A stretch of DNA of 9,394 nucleotides from Armatimonadota bacterium (GTDB taxonomy: Bacteria; Cloacimonadota; Cloacimonadia; Cloacimonadales; TCS61), in NCBI GenBank assembly GCA_030612605.1, contig JAUWNO010000058.1:1-9394 (forward strand), read 5' to 3'. The number at the start of each line of letters is the position of its first letter. The stretch's first letter is position 1. The translations under genes were made by a program, and so were the position numbers. This document shows, piece by piece, positions 1 through 6,533 of this stretch. Under the pieces are notes generated by a model, which was given only the letters and a program-made list of their open reading frames with translations, was not told the DNA's origin and did no database searches.

Positions 1-2
1 CA

Positions 3-209
3 GGAAAAATAGTGAAACCAAAACTCTATATTGCAATTGGAATTTCTGGTGCTTTCCAGCATGTTATGGGAATGAAAAACTCGGATACAATTATTGCTAT
101 CAATAAAGATCCGAACGCACCAATTTTCAATGAAGCAGATTACGGAATTGTTGATGATTTGATGAAGGTCGTCCCGATTTTAAAAGAGAAAATATTGGAG
201 ATGAAATAA
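3..209 (+). CDS. etfA: Electron transfer flavoprotein subunit alpha, C-terminal part (5' end outside window)
   Basis: This is the last 68 codons of EtfA, the FAD-binding subunit of the EtfAB heterodimer that takes electrons from acyl-CoA dehydrogenases in the cytoplasm. The frame is open from the left edge, so the GTG at 12 is internal rather than a start. The family signatures are plain: GISGAFQH at bases 39-62 (the FAD-contacting SGAxQH motif), then AINKDPNAPIF and ADYGIVDDL in the usual order, ending close to the normal EtfA C-terminus. Three bases separate its stop from the next start, so it is almost certainly co-transcribed with the HdrA gene. That neighbour suggests Etf electrons pass to a heterodisulfide-reductase-type complex rather than only to a membrane Etf:quinone oxidoreductase. 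Whether this Etf is itself bifurcating cannot be judged from the fragment. Confidence 0.95.
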   Translation, partial: GKIVKPKLYIAIGISGAFQHVMGMKNSDTIIAINKDPNAPIFNEADYGIVDDLMKVVPILKEKILEMK

Positions 210-212
210 AAA

Positions 213-2186
213 TTGAAAAAAATCGGTGTGTTCGTCTGTCATTGTGGTAGGAATATTAGCTCAACTGTCAATATCAATGAGGTTGTTGAGGAAATAAAAA
301 AATATCCCGGAGTTGCTTTTTGCACTGATTATACATATATGTGTTCTGATCCGGGACAGGACTTAGTTAAAAAAAGCATAAAAGAAAAAAAGTTGGATGG
401 GATTGTTATAGCTGCCTGTTCCCCATCTTTGCATGAACTTACTTTCAGGAATACTGCGGAAAAAGCAGGTTTAAATCCTTACCTTACTGAGGTCGCAAAT
501 ATCAGAGAACAATGCAGTTGGGTTCATAAAGATATAAAAGAAGCAACTCCAAAGGCAATCAGTATAATTGAATCCATAATTGAAAAAACAAAGCTGAATG
601 AATCTCTTTCTCCTGTAAAAGTAAAAGTAAACCCAAAGGCTCTGGTAATTGGTGGAGGTATTGCCGGTATTCAAGCATCACTCGATATTGCCAATTCAGG
701 TCATAAAGTGATCCTGGTAGAAAAAAGTCCGTCCATCGGTGGGCACATGGCTCAGCTTTCAGAAACTTTCCCAACCCTGGATTGTTCTCAATGTATTCTT
801 ACACCCAAAATGGTTGAAATATCCCAACATGAGAATATCAGCTTATTTGTTTACTCGGAATTAGAAGAGATTTCCGGAAGCGTTGGAAATTTCAAAATCA
901 AGATCAGAAAGAAAGCATCTTACGTAGATAATAGTAAATGCACTGGTTGCGGTGTTTGCAGCGAAAAATGCCCGGTTAGTGTTGATTCAGAATTTGATGA
1001 AGGTTTGGGTAAAAGAAAAGCTATCTACTCCCCATTCCCGCAAGCTGTTCCCAATAAACCTGTTATCGATAAAGAAAATTGCACTTATTTTTTGAAAGAT
1101 GGAAAGTGTGGTGTATGTAAAATTGTGTGCACTTTGAATGCTATTGATTTTGATCAAAAAGATGAGATAATTGAAGAGGAAGTTGGTGCCATTGTAGTTG
1201 CCACAGGATATGAACTCTATCCAATGGAAAATATGATCGAATACGGAGCAGGAAAATATCCTGATGTGATAAATGGATTACAATTCGAGAGATTACTCTC
1301 TGCTTCAGGACCAACTCAGGGAGAAATCCACAGACCATCTGATAACAAAATCCCAAAAAGAATAGCTTTTATTTCCTGCGTTGGCTCCCGTGATCCCGAA
1401 CATCATCTTCCCTATTGTTCAAAGATTTGCTGTATGTATATGGTTAAACATGCTCTGCTTTATAAAGAACATATTCCGGATGGTGAAGCTATTGTTTTCT
1501 CCATAGATATCAGAACCAGCGGAAAGGATTATGAAGAATTTTTCACCAGAGCAAAAGAAGAGGGAAATATTTTATACATCCGGGGAAAACCTGCCAGAAT
1601 AATCAAGCAGGGAGATGATTTGGTTGTCTGGTGCATCAATACTTTAACAGGAAAACAGCTTCGTGTGAAATGTGATATGATAGTTTTATCAATGTCAATG
1701 ATTTCCTCATCAGGAGCATTGGAGTTGGCAAAAGCATTAAGAATACATACGAACGATTTTGGCTTCTTCACCGAAGCTCACCCGAAATTACGACCAGTGG
1801 AATCTCTTGTACCTGGATTTTATCTGGCAGGCACAGCCCAGGGTCCCAAAGATATTCCGGATACAGTTTCACAGGCATCTGGTGCAGCAGCAAAAGTTAT
1901 GACTCTTTTTTCCAGTGATGAAATTTCACATTCACCGATCATAGCAAGTGTGGACGAAGATTTATGTTCAGGTTGTGGTATTTGTATTGCAGCATGTCCT
2001 TATGATGCCAGGGAAATGGATGAGAGAAAAAAGATAGTTGCTGTAAACGAGATTCTCTGTGAAGGTTGCGGAGCCTGCATTAGTGCTTGTCCTTCAGGTG
2101 CTTCACAGCAAAGAAACCTGACTAATATACAGATAGATAATATGATAAGCGTACTCTTGCGTTCAAACACAGAACAGCCTGTGTGA
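213..2186 (+). CDS. hdrA: HdrA-like flavin/iron-sulfur subunit of a heterodisulfide-reductase-type complex
   Basis: The 657-residue product matches the length and domain order of methanogen HdrA, whose FAD bifurcates electrons between ferredoxin and HdrBC. Visible parts are: an N-terminal domain (1-135) opening GVFVCHCGRNI; an FAD-binding GGGIAG at 147-152 and IGGHM at 175-179; an inserted ferredoxin domain with Cys243/246/249/253 and Cys290/299/302/306; Cys389, Cys402, Cys406 and Cys407, matching the unusual cluster site of the thioredoxin-reductase-like domain; and a C-terminal two-cluster ferredoxin with Cys585/588/591/595 and Cys616/619/622/626. All expected cluster ligands are present, so the protein looks intact. 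The start is UUG at 213, three bases after etfA; a GGAG at 197-200 lies about 12 bases upstream, so coupling to etfA is likely. The last codons and stop fall in the left arm of a palindromic repeat. There is no transmembrane segment, so it should be cytoplasmic. Confidence 0.95.
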   Translation: MKKIGVFVCHCGRNISSTVNINEVVEEIKKYPGVAFCTDYTYMCSDPGQDLVKKSIKEKKLDGIVIAACSPSLHELTFRNTAEKAGLNPYLTEVANIREQCSWVHKDIKEATPKAISIIESIIEKTKLNESLSPVKVKVNPKALVIGGGIAGIQASLDIANSGHKVILVEKSPSIGGHMAQLSETFPTLDCSQCILTPKMVEISQHENISLFVYSELEEISGSVGNFKIKIRKKASYVDNSKCTGCGVCSEKCPVSVDSEFDEGLGKRKAIYSPFPQAVPNKPVIDKENCTYFLKDGKCGVCKIVCTLNAIDFDQKDEIIEEEVGAIVVATGYELYPMENMIEYGAGKYPDVINGLQFERLLSASGPTQGEIHRPSDNKIPKRIAFISCVGSRDPEHHLPYCSKICCMYMVKHALLYKEHIPDGEAIVFSIDIRTSGKDYEEFFTRAKEEGNILYIRGKPARIIKQGDDLVVWCINTLTGKQLRVKCDMIVLSMSMISSSGALELAKALRIHTNDFGFFTEAHPKLRPVESLVPGFYLAGTAQGPKDIPDTVSQASGAAAKVMTLFSSDEISHSPIIASVDEDLCSGCGICIAACPYDAREMDERKKIVAVNEILCEGCGACISACPSGASQQRNLTNIQIDNMISVLLRSNTEQPV

Positions 2187-2347
2187 AAACTGATGAAATA
2201 CTCGGTTTTTTCTCAACCCCCTCTAACTCCCCCTATTTAGGGGGAGAATCTATATCCTTTTGCCGCAGGCAGTTCCCTTCCCCTTCGATAGGGGGAAGGG
2301 TTAGGGATGGGGGTCGTGGAGAATTAAGAAATTTCGTTTTCACACAG
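2179..2347. repeat. 169-bp nested palindromic intergenic element (MITE/REP-like)
   Basis: A perfect 12-bp inverted repeat, CTGTGTGAAAAC at 2179-2190 and its complement at 2336-2347, encloses a C/G-rich core. Inside are three hairpins. CTCCCCCTA/TAGGGGGAG has a 2-base loop (2227-2246). TGCC/GGCA has a 3-base loop (2261-2271). CCCTTCCCC/GGGGAAGGG has an 8-base loop (2275-2300). The core arms are also imperfect complements of each other: AACCCCC..TCTAAC from 2215, and GTTAGGGATGGGGGTC ending at 2314. There is no credible ORF. The left arm overlaps the end and stop codon of hdrA. Similar CCCCTCTAACTCCCCC-type repeats are, from memory, dispersed in several bacterial genomes. The single copy here cannot show mobility. 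In RNA it could pause or process the transcript between hdrA and the next gene. Confidence 0.85.
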
Positions 2348-2386
2348 ACTGAGAAGTATTGTAATGAGAACATTAATGTGATTAAT

Positions 2387-2391
2387 AGAGG
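2387..2391 (+). promoter_or_regulatory. Shine-Dalgarno site fixing a UUG start
   Basis: AGAGG lies six bases upstream of the TTG at 2398. No ATG or GTG in that frame sits nearby with a comparable site. The product from TTG begins just before the first cysteine cluster, as expected for this family. Confidence 0.7.
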
Positions 2392-2397
2392 ATAAAC

Positions 2398-3585
2398 TTG
2401 AAAGACAAAAAGAATCTTACAACAGAGATCAATCCTGAAATAAGAGATATTCTTATCGAAATGGGAGCTGAAGATATCTACAAATGTTATCAATGTGGGA
2501 AATGTACAAGCGTATGTCCCTGGTTTCAGGTTGAAATTTGTGATTATCCTGTGTACAAGTTCTCGCTTGAAACAGCTTTGGGAGCAGTTGCCAGCAGCGA
2601 AGATAAAAAAGAACTGGAAGAAGAAATCGACTTGATCTATCGCTGTGTTGGTTGTGAAGCTTGCCTTGAACAATGTCCACACGGTATCAGCACACCAAAT
2701 ATACTTCGTGCTGCTCGTCGCCTTTTAGTTGATTTTGGTTCTTATCCCGAAACCTTAAAATCTATAGTTCAAAAAACACATAATGTAGGAAATCCATTTG
2801 GTGAACAAAGAGAAAATAGAGCAGATTGGGCAAAGGGATTAAATGTTCCTGATTTTCAACAAGGAATGGAATATTTATATTTTCCTTGCTGCCTGCCAGC
2901 TTACGAAACTAGGAATCAGAAAGTAGCTCAAGCTACTGTTGGAATCTTACAGAAATGTGAAGTATCATTTGGAATTCTGGGAGTAAAAGAAACCTGCTGT
3001 GGTGAAGTAATCAGAAGAATTGGAGCAGAAAATATTTTCGAAGAAGTCACCAAAGCCAATATTAAAGAATTTAAAGATTCAGATGTAAAAAAAGTACTCG
3101 TAACTTCTCCTCATTGTTTTACTACTTTCAAAAATGAATATCCTGAATTTGGAGCTGATTTTGAAGTTCTTCACATAACACAGTTTTTATCCAAACTTAT
3201 CGATGAAGGAAAGATCAAACCAAAAAAAGAATTTAACAAAAAAGTAGTTTACCATGATCCGTGTACACTTGGTCGTAAAAATAATATTTATGAAGAACCA
3301 AGAAATATTTTAAAAAATATTCCTGGGCTGGAATTCCTGGAAGTAGAAAATTTCAATCGGAGTTTAAGTTTGTGTTGTGGAGCAGGAAGTGGTGGCTTGT
3401 GGCTGGAATGGGAAAAAGATGAACGCATCGTAAATGTACGCCTTAAACAACTGATGGATACTGGTGCTGACATCATTGCAGTAGCTTGTCCTTACTGCTT
3501 GCAGATGTTTGAAGAAACTTTGAAATCGATGAGTACAGATATTCGAGTAATGGATGTAGCGGAAATTTTATATGAAACAATATGA
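2398..3585 (+). CDS. HdrC-HdrB fusion-type iron-sulfur oxidoreductase (HdrD/GlpC-like, two CCG domains)
   Basis: This 395-residue soluble protein has an HdrC-like N-terminus with two [4Fe-4S] sites (Cys30/33/36/40 and Cys83/86/89/93), followed by two cysteine-rich CCG domains as in HdrB. The first CCG domain has Cys164-Cys165, Cys200-Cys201 and Cys240 (SPHC, with Ser where many have the first Cys of CxxC). The second has Cys289, Cys326-Cys327 and CPYC at 364-367, which is a complete motif of the type that holds HdrB's non-cubane cluster. There is no membrane anchor, unlike HdrDE or the NarI-fused Fe-S oxidoreductases of syntrophs. Its place after etfA and hdrA suggests it completes a cytoplasmic Etf/HdrA/HdrCB-type electron-transfer unit. 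The acceptor (a disulfide, another protein or an unknown) cannot be read from sequence. GlpC- or LldE-like single-protein roles are the main alternatives. The start is UUG, supported by AGAGG six bases upstream. Confidence 0.88.
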   Translation: MKDKKNLTTEINPEIRDILIEMGAEDIYKCYQCGKCTSVCPWFQVEICDYPVYKFSLETALGAVASSEDKKELEEEIDLIYRCVGCEACLEQCPHGISTPNILRAARRLLVDFGSYPETLKSIVQKTHNVGNPFGEQRENRADWAKGLNVPDFQQGMEYLYFPCCLPAYETRNQKVAQATVGILQKCEVSFGILGVKETCCGEVIRRIGAENIFEEVTKANIKEFKDSDVKKVLVTSPHCFTTFKNEYPEFGADFEVLHITQFLSKLIDEGKIKPKKEFNKKVVYHDPCTLGRKNNIYEEPRNILKNIPGLEFLEVENFNRSLSLCCGAGSGGLWLEWEKDERIVNVRLKQLMDTGADIIAVACPYCLQMFEETLKSMSTDIRVMDVAEILYETI

Positions 3586-3742
3586 AAGAGCTGCTCTTTC
3601 CAAACTGCCTGAAAAGACAATTGAGAACCAGCTTAAAGAACTCAAAGAAGAAGATAGAATAAAAGTTGCTGAATATTTGACAAAATTACTTATAAAAGAA
3701 TTACTAGCTAAAAAAATTGCTTTAAGCAATGAATGTTGTTAA
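3572..3742 (+). CDS. Small hypothetical protein, 56 aa, overlapping the HdrCB-like gene
   Basis: An ORF starts with ATG at 3572, inside the last 14 bases of the HdrCB-like gene, and runs to TAA at 3740-3742. The product starts MKQYERAALSKLPEKTIENQ and continues as a highly charged, probably all-helical chain rich in Lys, Glu and Leu, ending in Cys-Cys. I do not recognise the family. The short stop-start overlap is typical of translationally coupled genes in this locus and is the main argument that it is real. There is no membrane segment or signal peptide. It could be an accessory or assembly factor for the upstream iron-sulfur protein, but that is only inferred from position. A chance ORF in AT-rich sequence remains possible. 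Confidence 0.5.
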   Translation: MKQYERAALSKLPEKTIENQLKELKEEDRIKVAEYLTKLLIKELLAKKIALSNECC

Positions 3743-3779
3743 AATTAATCTGAATTCGCAATATGAAGGATGAAATATT

Positions 3780-4097
3780 ATGATAACAGAAAAACAAATA
3801 AATTTGATAAAAAAAAGGATCATAAAATTTATTGAACCACAAAAAATTATCCTTTTTGGCTCATATGTAAATGGAACTCCAACAGAGGATAGTGATTTGG
3901 ATTTTCTAATTATTAAGGATAGCACTTTACCATCTTATATGCAAAATCGAAAATTAAGGAAATTACTTTCGGATTTGAGAATACCTGTAGATATAATCGT
4001 TAAAACTTCAAAAGAATTCGAATTGTATAAAGATATTATTGGCACGATTATTTATCCTGCAAATAAATTTGGAAAGGTAATTTATGAATCAAAATAA
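3780..4097 (+). CDS. Minimal nucleotidyltransferase (MNT) domain protein, partner of the following HEPN gene
   Basis: This 105-residue protein of the DNA polymerase beta superfamily has the minimal nucleotidyltransferase core. It shows GS at 27-28, ten residues, then Asp39-x-Asp41 (GSX10DXD), and a third acidic residue at Asp71 (PVDIIV). All three metal-binding carboxylates are present, so catalysis is plausible. Proteins of this class transfer nucleotides to a partner; in MntA-HepT systems the antitoxin adenylylates the HEPN toxin. A GAAGGA at 3765-3770 precedes the ATG by nine bases. The last 14 bases overlap the HEPN gene that follows, the usual two-gene layout. The pair lies between the HdrCB-like gene block and meaB, all in one direction. 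Its actual target is not shown by the sequence. Confidence 0.88.
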   Translation: MITEKQINLIKKRIIKFIEPQKIILFGSYVNGTPTEDSDLDFLIIKDSTLPSYMQNRKLRKLLSDLRIPVDIIVKTSKEFELYKDIIGTIIYPANKFGKVIYESK

Positions 4098-4491
4098 AGT
4101 AATTCAGGATTTATTCGAAAAATGGATAATTAAAGCGGAAAAAGACCTTTTAACTGCAGAACGAGAATTAACTTTTGAAAATCCTGTTACTGAATCAATT
4201 TGTTTTCACTCTCAACAAGCAACTGAAAAATTCCTGAAAGCATATTTAGTGAAACATCAAATCTTTTTCACTAAAACTCATAAAATAATAGATTTATTAG
4301 AATTATGTTCAACAGTTGATAAATCATTTAAAAGCGAATTAGAAAACGCTGATAATTTAACTGATTATGCAGTTGAAATCCGTTATCCCGATGTTTGGTT
4401 TGAACCGAGTTTAGAACAAGCAAAAGAATCTCTGAATATTGCTAACAAAGTAAAAACTTTCGCTTTAGAAAGATTAAATATAACAAAATAA
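4084..4491 (+). CDS. HEPN domain protein (PF05168-type) paired with the upstream MNT
   Basis: The 135-residue helical protein matches the classical HEPN family that pairs with MNT proteins. Trp14 and the A18..DL stretch form helix 1. FHSQQATEKFLKAYL at 41-55 is the characteristic HxxQQ...K.LKA helix. Lys64-Thr65-His66 and YAVEIRYPD (95-103) follow in the expected order. I see no RX4-6H motif: Arg100 is followed by YPDVWF without a histidine. The ribonuclease activity shown for HepT-type HEPN toxins is therefore not supported here, and a substrate- or nucleotide-binding role beside the MNT is equally possible. GGAAAGG at 4071-4077 is its ribosome binding site. Only three bases separate its stop from the meaB start, tying the pair to a metabolic gene. 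Confidence 0.88.
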   Translation: MNQNKVIQDLFEKWIIKAEKDLLTAERELTFENPVTESICFHSQQATEKFLKAYLVKHQIFFTKTHKIIDLLELCSTVDKSFKSELENADNLTDYAVEIRYPDVWFEPSLEQAKESLNIANKVKTFALERLNITK

Positions 4492-4494
4492 AAA

Positions 4495-5436
4495 ATGCAG
4501 ATTTTAGAACGATTTCTGAAAGGCGAAAAACCAGCAATAGCTCGCGTAATTACTAAAATTGAAAATGGTACTGATCCCAAACTTTTAGAAGATATTTTTC
4601 CTCACACAGGAAATGCATATTACATTGGAATTACAGGACCACCAGGAGCAGGAAAATCTTCACTTGTAAATGCTATAGTTCCAAAATTATTAGAAAACAA
4701 TAAAAAAGTTGGTATTATTGCAGTTGATCCCACATCACCATTTTCCGGAGGAGCTTTACTCGGTGACAGAATTCGGATGAATGATCTGGCTTTGAATGAG
4801 AATGTTTTTATCCGGAGTATGGCAACCCGGGGAAGTTTAGGTGGATTGGCTTCCAAAACAAAAGATGTTGCTCTGGTTCTGGATGCTGCTGGAATGGATT
4901 ATGTAATAATCGAAACGGTTGGTGTGGGACAGGTGGAATTGGATATTGCTCAGGTTTGTGATACAACTGTTGTCACATTAGTTCCCGAATCCGGTGATGC
5001 AATCCAGGCAATGAAAGCCGGTATTCTGGAAGTGGCAGATATACTGGTCGTGAATAAAGGTGATCGAACTGGTTCTGACAGATTAATGATGGAACTGAAA
5101 TTCGCTTTTGAATTGAGAGACGAAAAAATTAAGTGGCAGGTTCCAATCCTAAAAACTGTGGCAATTGAAAACCAGGGAATCGAGGAACTTGTATCCACAA
5201 TTAAATTCCACAAAGAATATTTGGAAAAAAGTGGAGAAATTGAAATAGAAAGAAAGAATAAATTAGTCTTAAGAGTTAATGAATTAATCGAAGAAAAAAT
5301 TAGAACTCATCTGCATAATTACATCATAGATCAAAAACATTTAAAAAAAATGATAGACAAAGCATACGATCGAAAAATTACTCCTCATTGTATTGTAGAT
5401 GAAATTGCAAAGAAGATTTTTAAAGGCGGAGAATAA
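4495..5436 (+). CDS. meaB: MeaB/ArgK-family GTPase, chaperone of a B12-dependent acyl-CoA mutase
   Basis: This 313-residue G3E-class P-loop GTPase binds B12-dependent acyl-CoA mutases and uses GTP hydrolysis to gate cobalamin loading and rescue of inactivated enzyme. Motifs seen are Walker A GPPGAGKS at 48-55, VDPTSPFSGGALLGDR at 78-92 (the strongly conserved MeaB segment with the Mg-binding Asp), ETVGVGQ at 140-146 (G3/switch region), and NKGD at 187-190 (guanine specificity). The helical C-terminal arm after about residue 255 corresponds to the dimerisation region. Length is normal. The partner is very probably the mutase at 6534. The two are separated by about 1.1 kb of MNT/HEPN genes, whereas meaB and mutase genes are often adjacent. 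The upstream Shine-Dalgarno site is weak, so translation may depend on the HEPN gene ending three bases earlier. Confidence 0.95.
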   Translation: MQILERFLKGEKPAIARVITKIENGTDPKLLEDIFPHTGNAYYIGITGPPGAGKSSLVNAIVPKLLENNKKVGIIAVDPTSPFSGGALLGDRIRMNDLALNENVFIRSMATRGSLGGLASKTKDVALVLDAAGMDYVIIETVGVGQVELDIAQVCDTTVVTLVPESGDAIQAMKAGILEVADILVVNKGDRTGSDRLMMELKFAFELRDEKIKWQVPILKTVAIENQGIEELVSTIKFHKEYLEKSGEIEIERKNKLVLRVNELIEEKIRTHLHNYIIDQKHLKKMIDKAYDRKITPHCIVDEIAKKIFKGGE

Positions 5437-5769
5437 ATGAACAGAAAAATGTTATTTTCAGAAATAAACAAAAAAATGATTGAGTTGTTCGGGAAAAAAC
5501 ATAAAGAAATATTCTTATTTGGTTCTTATGCTAAAAATAAACAAACCAAGGACTCAGATATAGATTTTTTTATAATTGTGGATGATACAGAAGAAAATCT
5601 GAAAGCTCGCAAATATAAAATCGCTGATATAATGGCTGAACTTTCTTTACGTTTTGATCTATTAGTTTCTATTACTGAGGAAACTTACAATCGTTTCAGA
5701 AAATATATGGATATTTTACCTTTCTACAAAAACACCTATGAAGAAGGGATTAAAATTTATGGAAAATAG
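5437..5769 (+). CDS. Minimal nucleotidyltransferase, apparently orphaned
   Basis: This 110-residue MNT protein has GS at 29-30, ten residues, Asp41-x-Asp43, and a third acidic residue at Asp74 (RFDLLVS), so the active site is intact. Its ATG directly follows the meaB stop with no intervening base, and a GGCGGAG within the meaB end serves as ribosome binding site. MNT genes of this kind normally run into a HEPN partner. Here an overlapping reading frame starts correctly at 5759 but stops after 19 codons, so the intact partner seems lost. It is distinct from both other GSX10DXD proteins in the window, so it is not a recent duplicate as far as the eye can tell. Its current role, if any, is unknown. 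Confidence 0.85.
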   Translation: MNRKMLFSEINKKMIELFGKKHKEIFLFGSYAKNKQTKDSDIDFFIIVDDTEENLKARKYKIADIMAELSLRFDLLVSITEETYNRFRKYMDILPFYKNTYEEGIKIYGK

Positions 5770-5818
5770 AATTATTGATTTATCGAATTATCGGATGGAA
5801 AAAGCTGAAACTTTATAA
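5759..5818 (+). pseudogene. Remnant of a HEPN gene (first 19 codons only)
   Basis: ATG at 5759 overlaps the end of the MNT gene by 11 bases, as in the intact pairs, and opens a frame reading MENRIIDLSNYRMEKAETL before TAA at 5816-5818. The segment NYRMEKAETL resembles the first helix of HEPN proteins of the YRLEKAKEDL type. The next bases in another frame (5821-5841) read LLKDRREL, which could continue the same helix after a frameshift. Nothing like the rest of a HEPN domain follows before the next MNT gene at 5851. The simplest reading is deletion of most of a HEPN gene. A real 19-residue peptide or a chance resemblance cannot be excluded. Confidence 0.5.
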
Positions 5819-5850
5819 CTTTATTAAAAGATCGGAGAGAGTTAATAACA

Positions 5851-6156
5851 ATGAACATAATCGAAAGTAACCTGGAAAAAGTAATTGAAATTTGTAAGAC
5901 ACATTTTGTCGAAAGAATTTTTGTTTTCGGTTCAATTTTGTCAGATAAGTTCTCAAAAAAAAGTGATATAGATTTTTTAATTAAATTTCAGGGTGTCGAT
6001 TTACTTGAGTATTTTGATAATTATCTGGATCTGAAAAATAAATTGGAAATTTTATTCGATCGTAATATCGATATGGTTGAAGAACAAACCTTGCGAAATC
6101 CTTATTTGATCGCTTCTATTAACAGGAATAAGAAATTATTATGGAAGAAAAAATAA
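5851..6156 (+). CDS. mntA: MntA-type nucleotidyltransferase antitoxin
   Basis: This 101-residue MNT protein has the exact antitoxin signature GSX10DXD: Gly27-Ser28, ten residues, Asp39-Ile-Asp41, plus Asp74 in RNIDMVEE as the third carboxylate. In characterised MntA-HepT systems this enzyme adds AMP units from ATP to a tyrosine of the HEPN toxin, which silences it. The hepT gene overlaps its last 16 bases, and the HepT product carries the matching target motif, so the assignment as a functional pair is strong by family knowledge. An AGAGAG at 5836-5841 may be the ribosome binding site, nine bases before the ATG. The gene is visibly poorer in G and C than the flanking metabolic genes, which fits acquisition by transfer. 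Confidence 0.9.
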   Translation: MNIIESNLEKVIEICKTHFVERIFVFGSILSDKFSKKSDIDFLIKFQGVDLLEYFDNYLDLKNKLEILFDRNIDMVEEQTLRNPYLIASINRNKKLLWKKK

Positions 6157-6476
6157 AAAAGTGGTTATTTGACATAAAATTATCTATCGATGAAATTGAT
6201 TCTTTTTTTGAAAATATGAATAAGGATTTTTTAGAATATCGAAAGGATTTGATTCTAAAAAGAGCAATAGAAAGGAATTTGGAAATAATTGGAGAAGCTG
6301 TAAACCGAATCATAAAAGTAAAACCTGATATTGATATTTCAAATGCCAAATCAATCATAAGTTTGAGAAATTTTATTATTCACTCTTATGATAGAATTTC
6401 AGATGAAAATATTTGGGGAATTATTTATAAACATTTACCAATATTGAAGAATGATATTGAAAAATTGTTGAAATAG
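6141..6476 (+). CDS. hepT: HepT-type HEPN ribonuclease toxin (DUF86)
   Basis: This 111-residue all-helical protein belongs to the DUF86/HepT branch of HEPN. The diagnostic RX4HXY motif is present at Arg76-Asn-Phe-Ile-Ile-His81-Ser-Tyr83. Arg and His form the RNase site of the dimer, and the Tyr is the residue that MntA adenylylates in studied homologues. The preceding helix, RAIERNLEIIGEAVNRI (41-57), is also typical of the family. Length is normal and the active site looks intact, so the toxin should be functional and need its upstream antitoxin. It overlaps mntA by 16 bases, supporting coupled translation. It ends 57 bases before the acyl-CoA mutase gene with no obvious terminator between, so read-through into the mutase is likely. 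Confidence 0.92.
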   Translation: MEEKIKKWLFDIKLSIDEIDSFFENMNKDFLEYRKDLILKRAIERNLEIIGEAVNRIIKVKPDIDISNAKSIISLRNFIIHSYDRISDENIWGIIYKHLPILKNDIEKLLK

Positions 6477-6488
6477 TGAATAATTTTT

Positions 6489-6515
6489 TTCGCGTAATTC
6501 GTGTAATTCGTGGTT
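6489..6515 (+). repeat. Three tandem 9-base repeats upstream of the mutase
   Basis: TTCGCGTAA, TTCGTGTAA and TTCGTGGTT follow each other without spacers, 18 bases before the end of the mutase leader. The leader then gives AAAAGGAG at 6521-6528 and ATG at 6534. From memory, TTCGTGTAATTCGTG-type strings occur as dispersed intergenic sequence in several bacterial phyla, so a repeat-family origin is more likely than a specific operator. Confidence 0.6.
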
Positions 6516-6533
6516 AAATAAAAAGGAGTTCAA

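Noticed and set aside
2275..2300. Rho-independent terminator after hdrA
   Set aside because: The hairpin is strong, but the following bases are TTAGGGATGGGGG rather than a U-run, and the downstream gene appears functionally linked.
2183..2395. 70-residue + strand frame between hdrA and the HdrCB-like gene
   Set aside because: It is the translation of the palindromic repeat, gives low-complexity Pro/Gly/Ser sequence, and has no ribosome binding site.
2233..2682. 149-residue open frame on the minus strand
   Set aside because: It runs antisense to the cysteine-rich start of the HdrCB-like gene and through the palindrome, and its translation shows no recognisable domain.
3286..3476. Minus-strand frames of 60-110 residues inside hdrA, the HdrCB-like gene, meaB and the mutase
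   Set aside because: They are shadows of strongly conserved + strand proteins and encode no recognisable motifs.
6489..6515. Possible start of a CRISPR array
   Set aside because: Units are 9 bases with no spacers and only three copies, and no cas genes are present.
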